Assembly (NCBI GenBank): GCA_003427395.1
Contig: BFEA01000141.1
Span: 2,591,430-2,627,203, forward strand
From: Chara braunii
Taxonomy: Eukaryota; Streptophyta; Charophyceae; Charales; Characeae
Direction: 5' to 3'
Length of the DNA: 35,774 bases
Under the pieces are notes generated by a model, which saw only the letters and a program-made list of their open reading frames with translations, had not been told where the DNA came from and did not search any database. Within the stretch, counting starts at the first letter, position 1; each line of letters begins with the position of its first letter. A program made the position numbers and the translations under genes. This document shows, piece by piece, positions 29,451-35,774 of the stretch.

Positions 29451-30837
29451 AGAATTACAGGCCTATAGATCCGACGTGGATAGGTGGGTAGGATTTATCT
29501 GGCAGTTCAATTATAAGATCGAACGGATTGCGGGAATCAGAAACAATGCCGATGGGCTGAGCCGGGTCTGCATCACTCCCGAAGGGGTGGAGGATGTGGA
29601 GCCCATAGATGCGTTCCTTGAATACGAAGGAGGAACTCTTGCGGTGGACAACAAAATGATGGGCGAAGGATGCACGTCAGGAGAACTGTTGATCCGGACT
29701 TTGGAAAAGGGGGCACCTGCCGTAGTAGCAGAAGGACCAGTCACCACTCGAGGTCGCAAAGAGGAGAAAGATTCGTGGGGAACGATAGTAGGACCGAAGG
29801 AGGAGCTAATAGCAATGGCGATTGAGGGAGGCCGGAAAGCCGTGATGAGCTTAGCGGAATCTTGGGAAAGGAAAGAGTTGCGATGGATGGTAAACCAGAT
29901 GCAGGAGAGAAAGGATGAGGACCAGGAAGGGAAGGAGTTTTTCTATGCCCAGATATACGAAGGGATCTTTCGGGAGATCGGGTTGTTACTAGTAGGAAAC
30001 AAACAACCCACGGAAGTCAACACTAAAGCAAGGGAGGAGTCCGAAAGGTACGTCCTAAGGGGCGGCCATCTGTTCCGAAGAGAGGAAGGTGCTATGCCTA
30101 GAAGAATTGTGTGCGGACGATCTAGGCAGGTAGACGTTATCCAGGCAATGCACGACGGATTAGCAGGAGGACATCAATCGTCCAAAGGAACTCTTGCAAA
30201 GATAACGCCACTTTATTATTGGCCAGGCGTGGCAGGCATGGTCACCATATACTGCCAGATATGCCTTATCTGCCAGGAACGGAGCTTGACGCGTGTCTTT
30301 GAGCCGCTTAGACCTACACGGGTACTAGGGCCGGGATATCTGGTTCACCTTGACCTTGCGGTCATACCTGTGTCAACAGATGGGTACAAGTATATTATAG
30401 ATGCGCGAGACAACTTGAGTGGGTTCGTGGAGGCGGTCGCCCTCAAGAAAAAGACGGGGAGAAGTATAGCGGACTGGATAGAAGACTTCTACTTGAGGCA
30501 TCCTTTTGTCAGAAGGTTTATAGCAGACAATGGGACAAAATTTGTGAACCAAGAAGTATTGGGAATGCTTAAGAGGCTCTGCGTACCGATCAAACTCATC
30601 GAGCCGTATCACCCGGAGGCCAATGCACCTGTGGAAAGAGGGCACCGAACCTTAAAGAACACGATTGCGAAGCTCGCAGCGGACCATCTGGGAAGCTGGC
30701 CTAGGTATCTCAAGCACGCTGTCATGAAAGACATCGCCAGCTGGGTGCTAGACAGCAGGATGAGGACAAAGCAAGGTGGGACCAGGTTAAGAATGTTAGA
30801 AAGGAGCCACTTCAAGTGGGGGAGACGGTATTGCTAA
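29434..30837 (+). pseudogene. pol: Ty3/gypsy integrase, zinc-binding and catalytic domains
   Basis: The frame of 467 codons begins in the RNase H end (YRSDVDRWVGFIWQFNYKIE, NNADGLSR). It runs through a long linker to the H-x6-H / C-x2-C module (AMHDGLAGGHQ then CQICLICQE). The catalytic triad is complete: LVHLDLAVIP (Asp307), FIADNGTKFV (Asp365) and APVERGH (Glu401), with 35 residues between the last two. After RTLKNTIAKLAADHLGSWPR the gene appears to have lost ~50 codons: AVMKDIASW jumps near 30745 to the ARQQDEDKARWDQVKNV frame. The expected TVKRTTG and LPIE blocks, which are present in the minus-strand element, are missing. Chromodomain not seen. Confidence 0.88.
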
Positions 30838-31055
30838 GGAACTCGGCACTAGAAAGTACTTGGTTTGGACAACTGGGGAGGAGGTTCAAAGGCCCCTACC
30901 GGTTCGCCAAGCAAGTGGGACTGAACAGCTTCGAACTGGAAGATTTGGATGGAACTGGATTGAAAGGACCCTTCCCGGGGCAACGACTGGTCAGGTTTCT
31001 AAGTCGGGACCCAGTGGAACAATGGCTTCAGGAGGCCGAGGATAAGGAAAACTGA
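30745..31055 (+). pseudogene. pol: Integrase C-terminal GPY/F segment
   Basis: In the frame entered near 30745, ARQQDEDKARWDQVKNV leads to RKEPLQVGETVLLRNSALES and then RRFKGPYRFAKQVGLNSFEL, GQRLVRFLSRDPVEQW and a stop at 31053. VGE-VLL and the GPY motif identify the integrase C-terminal subdomain. It matches the minus-strand element's end (VGY-VLLFDN and RWLGPYRI), confirming both as relatives. Confidence 0.85.
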
Positions 31056-31381
31056 AGGACTACAAGCTAAGGACTGACAACGGCCTTGCCCACACTATGG
31101 TTCTGTCTCTGACTGCGTCCGTGGGACTGTCATTTTTTTTTTGGGACTGGGGCAATGGCTTGGACTGACTGAGGTTGGAGGGCAGGATGACTTGGGAATT
31201 TACGGTAACGGGTTTATGTAACAACCGGAAGGATTGTCGAGAGCTTTGTATCATAGTTTTTGACGAGGGAATAATGGGATCATCACAAACGAGGCATTTT
31301 CATAAGGGAGGGAAATGTATAATAGTGGCATGATGCAAAGGATACTGGGAGCATTCTGGGAAAGGGGAGCTGCCTACCAGA
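31056..31381 (+). other. Spacer between pol and ORF3
   Basis: No coding pattern. It has a T-run at 31133-31142 and GT/GGACTG-rich sequence. AAGGGAGGGAAATG at about 31302 is a purine tract of polypurine-tract type, but ORF3 follows it, so its role is uncertain. Confidence 0.4.
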
Positions 31382-32403
31382 ATGGGGAAGCGGGTGTATA
31401 AGGGGTTTTTGCGGAAGTTGTTTTGTTGTACAGGACCTAGAAGAAAAGCACGAGAAAAAACAAAAATGGAATTCGGCAACGAAAATGATAGCGGGGCGAT
31501 CAACAGGCCTACCGGAGGGGAAGAAGCGGGACCAAGTCGAGGGAGGAGGACGACCAAGAGAAAGTTGTACATTGGGCTCATATCCGGGCCGGTGGTAGGC
31601 AGGGGAGGAAGAAAGTGCGTATGTAGAAGACCCTCGCCCCTTCGGGAGGGAGAAGGTATAGATATCTCATCTGAGAGTGAGGGCGAGAAGGAAAGGGCAA
31701 ATGTGGGAGAAGGGGCAATGCGGATATGGGAGATAAGGCCCAGGCCTCTGACGAGGATGGAACCAATAGGGGCGAATAACGTGAGTCTTGGCATGGGGAA
31801 AGCGAGGGAAGACAGGACATGCGCAACGAGCATGAGGGGGGCTAGGAGAGAAGGGAAAGCCCGCTTGAAGGACGGAGTGGCCACGACAGTTGTGAAGGTA
31901 GGGATCCGGACGTTGAAAAAGGGTATGGGACAAGGATAGAAATCCCCTATACCTACGATCCAAAGAACTTGACGGGCACGTACAGCCCCATACGGACGGA
32001 AGATGAAAAGGATGAGGAAGAGGATGTACAAGAAATCATAAAAATCAGCAGCGGGGATGAGAGGGATGAAATATCGAGGCCTAGGGAAAAGAGGCGGCCT
32101 CCGATGCACCAGCCGCGCGAAAAGACCTTCAGATAGGAGGATGAGTTTGGGCCGACGCCCAGTCATTGGTTTCAGCAATGGGCCAATGTGATCAAGCACG
32201 AGTGGATTATCAAGACCCGAGAACTCACAAAGGCAGGGGTGGAAGCCACGCCATTGGATTTTTTCAGTGAGGCAGAACTACAGGAAATTACAAGGAAAAG
32301 GAGAGAAATCGAGACCTTCGGTCTGGGGGTTAGAAAGCCTGCCGAGGAACAGGGTGGACAAGGAATCGAGCAAGTTGAGGCACAAGGCAGCAATAGGAAT
32401 TAG
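31382..32403 (+). pseudogene. Post-pol ORF3, frameshifted, unknown function
   Basis: ATG 31382 gives MGKRVYKGFLRKLFCCTG, then a basic/acidic disordered region (SGAINRPTGGEEAGPSRGRR, EGIDISSESEGEKE) and Arg/Gly-rich sequence. Near 31925 the frame changes to IEIPYTYDPKNLTGTYSPIR, an acidic stretch, EIIKISSGDERDEI and RPREKRRPPMHQPREK. A TAG at about 32134 follows, then HWFQQWANVIKHEWIIKTRE, EATPLDFFSEAELQEITRKR and a Gln/Gly tail ending at 32401. The last ~70 residues look like a folded helical domain. It follows integrase by ~330 bases in the same orientation, which points to an extra gene of the element. The frame on the opposite strand (31300-32199) is a shadow. Confidence 0.6.
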
Positions 32404-33227
32404 AGGTTGATTAAGTGTTGAACAAGAATCTTGCTTTTTCATTTGCAAAATATTTGAGCAAAATGTGTATAGTATGAGTAAACTTGCTAAGGACAAGTGA
32501 TGAGAGGGTCAACTAAGACTGTGTCACTATAAGTTAGAAGATAGCTTTTGAGGCTACTTTCTGGATGAGCTACCTTCTAAAGTGGGTACACAAGATAATG
32601 ACATGGGGCATGGGATGAGACCAGTTGGGAAGGATGTATTGTGAATTTTGGATGGAATGAGGATTGTGCTTTTGAGAAGAGAAATTTTGAGTACAGATTG
32701 ACGAGCAAGCAAAGCATTGAATGTTGGTCAAGTACAAGAGAGGTTAGGGAACCTATGGGTTAAGGGGCGTGAAGAACACTCCTTTCCTAGGAGCCTAATC
32801 CAACGGAGTCATGAATGAGTCTGAAAATAGTCGAGATCTGAGTCGTCAGAACGAGTGAAAATAAGAGGGGGTGCCCCTGTCTTTTGCTGTGGTTGAACGA
32901 CTGGGTGGGCTAGTGCTGCTTGGGATTGCGAGTCCCAAACTTCCAACTCTAAGGCGTTTCCAACATATAGCGAAGTGATTGAACTCTCATGTTGCCATGA
33001 GAGGGACCCATCTTGAGCCCACACAATAAATCCAAGAACTCCAATACTTATCATAGATAGGGGTCGGGAGTTGTGTTTTCCCGCCCTCCGAACCGCACGT
33101 GATAGTTTCCCCTAACCAGGTTGTTCGATTTGAGAATGGAAAAGAACGACCCTAACCAGGTTGTTCGGAAACGGCCCCTGACAAGGGACATTTCTTTTGA
33201 AATAGGCACTGGGGTCCTCTGCATAAT
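32404..33227. other. No gene; non-coding flank with an 18-bp direct repeat
   Basis: AT-balanced, without a protein pattern. CCCTAACCAGGTTGTTCG occurs at about 33110-33127 and again at 33150-33167. The 3' untranslated region and LTR of the plus element should lie here or beyond, but no partner was recognised upstream. Confidence 0.4.
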
Positions 33228-33294
33228 TAATTGAGAAAGGTTGATTGAGAAAGGTTGATTGAGAAAGGTTGGTTGAGAAAGGTTGATTGAGAAC
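33228..33294. repeat. 15-bp minisatellite, about 4.5 copies
   Basis: TTGATTGAGAAAGG repeats head to tail with single-base variants (one TTGGTTGAG unit). Opposite-strand frames reading this as a STFLNQPFSIN repeat are artefacts of the repeat. Confidence 0.95.
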
Positions 33295-33324
33295 GAGTTG
33301 GAATGAGCAATGAAGATGGAAAAG

Positions 33325-33706
33325 GCCGTGGGTCGGTCATTGAAATAGCTATGAGGATGGATAAAAAAGGTTGATGCGTTGAGAAGAGAAGGGCAGGATA
33401 AAGAAGGCTGAGCCTTAAAAACGAGAAGGGCATGGACCGTTGGGACGGTCATAAGGATTGGATATGAAGGAATGAGAAAGCTGAGAACTGAAGGTGGGCC
33501 GACGGGTTGGCCCTTAAAAAGATGGCTATTGAGAAAGCGACGGCCAGAGTGGCCACAAGGGGTGGCCTTGTTGATGAGAGGCTGTCGGACCAGCCATGAG
33601 AATCAACCTTGGAAATAGCATTGGATTGAGTGTTTGAGAATTGGATATTGCATTGCATAGTCAGGGGACCCTACGCACTTTGATATAAGGTTGTCGGACC
33701 GACCAT
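33325..33706. repeat. Second cluster of short hairpins with GTCGGAC-type loops
   Basis: Paired stems occur at about 33326 (GGCCG/CGGTC), 33435 (GACCG/CGGTC), 33497 (GGGCCG/TGGCCC), 33541 (GGCCA/TGGCC), 33582 (GGCTG/CAGCC) and 33691 (GGTTG/CGACC). The last two share the loop TCGGAC and are followed by ATGRRAAT-like sequence. Others have loops of five to six bases. Spacers are purine-rich, GAGAA/TTGAG-like, and continue the style of the adjacent minisatellite. Confidence 0.6.
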
Positions 33707-33865
33707 GGAAATAGCAAGAGATTGAGCTTTCCCTTTTTTCTAGTCTCAAGTCCCGACATGAGGGGGAAAGCGATGCATGCATCGCAACCCCAGGGCCTCT
33801 ACCCCTCAAGGGAAAAGTCTCAGCGCAACCTATCCCTCATAAGGGAAATTAAGGGTTGAAGGACC

Positions 33866-34015
33866 ATGGCATCGTTCTCTTTGATTGATGCTGGTCGTCC
33901 GGAACTATCTCCGACAACGAGCTCTAGTCGGGGAGTTCGAACTGCGTTTCATGTTGAGAACCTAAACGTCAAGGGCATGGAGCCAAACGGGCGAGAGAGC
34001 CATTCTTTTTCCTAA
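33866..34015 (+). CDS. Small ORF (49 codons) with good start context
   Basis: ACCATGG gives a favourable start. The frame reads MASFSLIDAGRPELSPTTSS, then RGVRTAFHVENLNVKGMEPN and ends RESHSFS at TAA 34013. Composition is protein-like, but I recognise no family and it is short enough to be chance. The opposing frame begins just after it, on the other strand. Confidence 0.25.
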   Translation: MASFSLIDAGRPELSPTTSSSRGVRTAFHVENLNVKGMEPNGRESHSFS

Positions 34016-34018
34016 GTC

Positions 34019-34333
34019 TCATTTTTTTTCTCCCCAACCACACGCCATGCCGTAGAGGGGCGGCACGACCGTTTGGAATAGACCACGACTGCTCGCATTA
34101 AGTTGAGTGGCACTGTCCAGAGGGAGGAATCGGGCGTGGTACCGGGTGGAAGCCGCAACCACCACAGGGCGAGTGACACCGCCCTGCCGGATCATTACAA
34201 CCGTTCCGGGACTAACCGCAAGGTCTTCGTAACTGCACTCGCAAACTAATTGAGAGCCCCAACTCTCTTGAAAGGAAGAGGTCAGATCCACGAAAACACC
34301 ACTCCGGAGGAACGATTCGCGAGAAAACCCTTA
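34019..34333 (-). pseudogene. Protein-like open frame, unknown
   Basis: The minus frame is open for about 102 codons from a TAA near 34334 to the stop at 34019, with no ATG at its beginning (a GTG at 34291 is the first alternative start). It reads FLRSGVFVDLTSSFQESWGS, CECSYEDLAVSPGTVVMIRQ, TRPVVVAASTRYHARFLPLD and VVPPLYGMACGW. The alternation of polar and hydrophobic stretches looks like a real beta-rich protein or fragment. No family recognised. It could be an exon or a remnant of a virus-like or transposon protein. Confidence 0.3.
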
Positions 34334-34668
34334 CGGCAAGACGGGGTTCTGCGAGGTTTTGAACTGGACCTACCTGCCAGATGTGAGGAGGTACCTCAGT
34401 GATGATGCCCGTCTCGTAAGCGGCAAAAGGTCGGATGGAGTAGGGGATGAGGTGAGTTATCAGCAGGGGGAGGACTGATCACCCTTCCTTTTTGGGGCTG
34501 ATAGGCGGGCATCCGTTTACTCAGTTGGTGGGCCAAGGTCTGCGTACCTCCGAGTGAGAACTAGTCGTGCGATGGGGACATCACATTTTGGGTGGGGCGA
34601 AGGTGTGCCATCTACCAATGAAAAAGCGTGCGAAGGAGAAGGTTACCATGAGCTCAAGAAATTGTGTA
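34334..34668. other. No recognisable feature
   Basis: GC-balanced sequence with short frames only, leading into the satellite array. Confidence 0.35.
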
Positions 34669-35099
34669 ATTGACTTTGCGCAGGCTTGAGAAAAGGTTTG
34701 GCAAGATGTCCAGAAGAAAGAAATGAATGAGTAATTGACTTTGCGCAGACTCGAGAAAAGGCCTGGCAAGATGTCCAGAAGAAAGTAATGGATGTGTAAT
34801 TGACTTTGCGCAGGCTTGAGAAAAGGTCTGGCAAGATGTCCAGAAGAAAGAAATGGATGAGTAAATGACTTTGCGCAGGCTTGAGAAAAGGCCTGGCAAG
34901 ATGTCCAGAAGAAAAATGCTTGTATAATTGACTTTGCGCAGGCTTGAGAAAAGGCCTGGCAAGATGTCGAGAAGAAAAACGCTTGTATAATTGACTTGCA
35001 TGGGTTTGAGGAAAGGCCTGGCAAGATGTCCAGAAGAGAAATGAACGAGTAATTGACTTTGCATGGGCTTGGGAAAAGGCCTGGCAAGATGTCCAGAAA
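34669..35099. repeat. Seven-copy ~63-bp satellite
   Basis: Units start near 34670, 34733, 34798, 34863, 34925, 34986 and 35049 and are 61-65 bp. Each holds AATTGACTTTGCGCAGGCTT, then GAGAAAAGG, CCTGGCAAGATGTCCAGAAG and a variable tail (AAATGAATGAGT or AATGCTTGTAT types). The last two units carry GCATGGG in place of GCGCAGG. Long minus-strand frames with SGHLARPF repeats read all three frames of the array, which argues for non-coding satellite. Centre spacing varies by one to three bases, breaking any single frame. Confidence 0.95.
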
Positions 35100-35333
35100 G
35101 TCGCATAACCTGCATCGAACATAGTACTGGGTGTCGTGGGCGGTTCTCGTGGTACGGCCAGCCCCGGGTGGCCACTGAATAATGCTCAGCCCGGCAAGGA
35201 CCAAACTGCCCTAATGTTAGTTTCCCCTCTTGGTCTCCGCCACGTCTGCGGCGGGCATCTGCTTGTTATGGAAGAGGGAGGGAGGGTGGGTTCTTCTGTG
35301 ACGAGCGCGAGGCTGAGGGAGACAGGGAGAGCC

Positions 35334-35337
<4 letters not shown>
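35100..35337. other. Unassigned, no gene
   Basis: GC-rich flank between the satellite and the GA microsatellite; short frames only. Confidence 0.35.

Positions 35338-35378
<41 letters not shown>
35338..35378. repeat. GA dinucleotide microsatellite
   Basis: About twenty GA repeats in a row, preceded by GAGG/GGGAG-rich sequence. Confidence 0.97.
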
Positions 35379-35379
<1 letters not shown>

Positions 35380-35774
35380 ACATACACTCACTCACTCGAC
35401 ACGACTAAGGGTCGGACGCAGACAAAGTGGCAAGGACACAAAGTCGAAGTCTTGGATTCCGAATGCCGAACAGGAGCAAGTCCCACTGAGTACGAGTACA
35501 GCAGCTCAAAACTGGTATGAGACTGGTCCCCCATACCATACGGGGAGCCGGTATAAGTACCGGTGACACGTACGGTACCAGGGGCATTTCTGCAAAGGCC
35601 CCGAGGGCAGAACTGAAAAATGTGGTATTTGAAAGTGGCGCCCGAATTGCAGCATGGCGCCAGTTGTCCAAAATCCTACGGTACCAAAGGAGGGGTTTGG
35701 AAAAAGGGTGCCAGGCCAAAAACGGGNTGCAGCCGAAACAGCAAAAAGATAGACCAGGGATCGAGCCCTGGCGG
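35379..35774. other. Unassigned end of window with a B-box-like stem-loop
   Basis: No gene recognised. The last bases contain CCAGGGATCGAGCCCTGG, a perfect 6-bp stem whose loop context resembles a tRNA T-arm or pol III B box. It may be the edge of a tRNA-derived sequence cut by the window. There is one ambiguous base (n) near 35727. Confidence 0.3.

Larger units (their letters stand above)
20528..32403 (+). mobile_element. Degraded long Ty3/gypsy retrotransposon with four upstream paralogous ORFs and a post-pol ORF
   Basis: Order: P1-P4 modules (20.5-24.07 kb), Gag (24.46-25.97 kb), zinc knuckle and protease (to 27.78 kb), RT (27.78-28.97 kb, with a 220-bp duplication), RNase H (to 29.45 kb), integrase (29.43-31.05 kb), ORF3 (31.38-32.40 kb). 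RT before integrase places it in Ty3/gypsy rather than Ty1/copia. At about 12 kb without LTRs it is far larger than a typical Ty3 element (5-6 kb). Stops or frameshifts occur in every section. LTRs were not located, so the true ends lie outside the stated bounds. Confidence 0.85.

Noticed and set aside
31300-32199. 299-codon minus-strand frame
   Set aside because: Antisense shadow of ORF3; Phe/Leu/Pro-rich composition from purine-rich coding on the plus strand and no motif.
34581-35204. 207-, 173- and 159-codon minus frames over the satellite
   Set aside because: They translate the same satellite in all three frames, as expected for a short tandem repeat free of stops rather than a gene.
35637-35660. 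Sequence beginning TGGCGCCCGAA, like a tRNA-Lys primer-binding site
   Set aside because: The match stops after 11 bases, no LTR precedes it and no element follows.

Overview
The window looks like a repeat-dense, intergenic stretch of a large eukaryotic nuclear genome. I see no bacterial operon, no rRNA and no clearly intact host gene. It is filled with broken retrotransposons, short tandem repeats and non-coding repeat families. The host is not certain. Two features suggest the plant/charophyte lineage: a Ty3-type primer-binding-like site of the tRNA-Arg kind at about 16.14 kb, and extra reading frames upstream of gag, an arrangement I know from plant Ogre/Tat elements. A fungal host is not excluded.

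Layout. 1-4.1 kb is non-coding repeat: three ~122-bp tandem units (1.43-1.8 kb), then an array of eleven small hairpins (2.04-2.94 kb). 4.1-10.5 kb has no convincing gene, only short protein-like frames, a ~224-bp repeat family (copy at 5.57 kb), an AAT microsatellite and a tRNA-like sequence (10.54 kb). 10.66-17.24 kb (minus strand) is a wrecked Ty3/gypsy element. Its integrase (13.78-12.90 kb) is split from its own C-terminal part (11.01-10.66 kb) by an inserted reverse transcriptase of a different, Penelope-like kind. Upstream of the integrase are two tandem ~224-bp repeats and then five decayed copies of one protein module. A primer-binding-like site lies between modules 1 and 2. 18.94-19.21 kb is an 89-bp-arm foldback element.

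20.53-32.40 kb (plus strand) is a second, longer Ty3/gypsy element in the order: four tandem paralogous ORFs (P1-P4), Gag with zinc knuckle, protease, reverse transcriptase (interrupted by a 220-bp tandem duplication), RNase H, integrase with GPY/F end, and an extra ORF after pol. Every coding part carries stops or frameshifts, so the copy is dead. I could not find its LTRs. 33.1-35.4 kb holds a 15-bp minisatellite, a second hairpin cluster, a seven-copy ~63-bp satellite and a GA microsatellite.

Working relationships: in the intact ancestors Gag, protease, RT/RNase H and integrase would form the retrotransposition machinery. The multi-copy modules upstream of gag have no function I can recognise, and with the hairpin arrays they are the most unusual content here.
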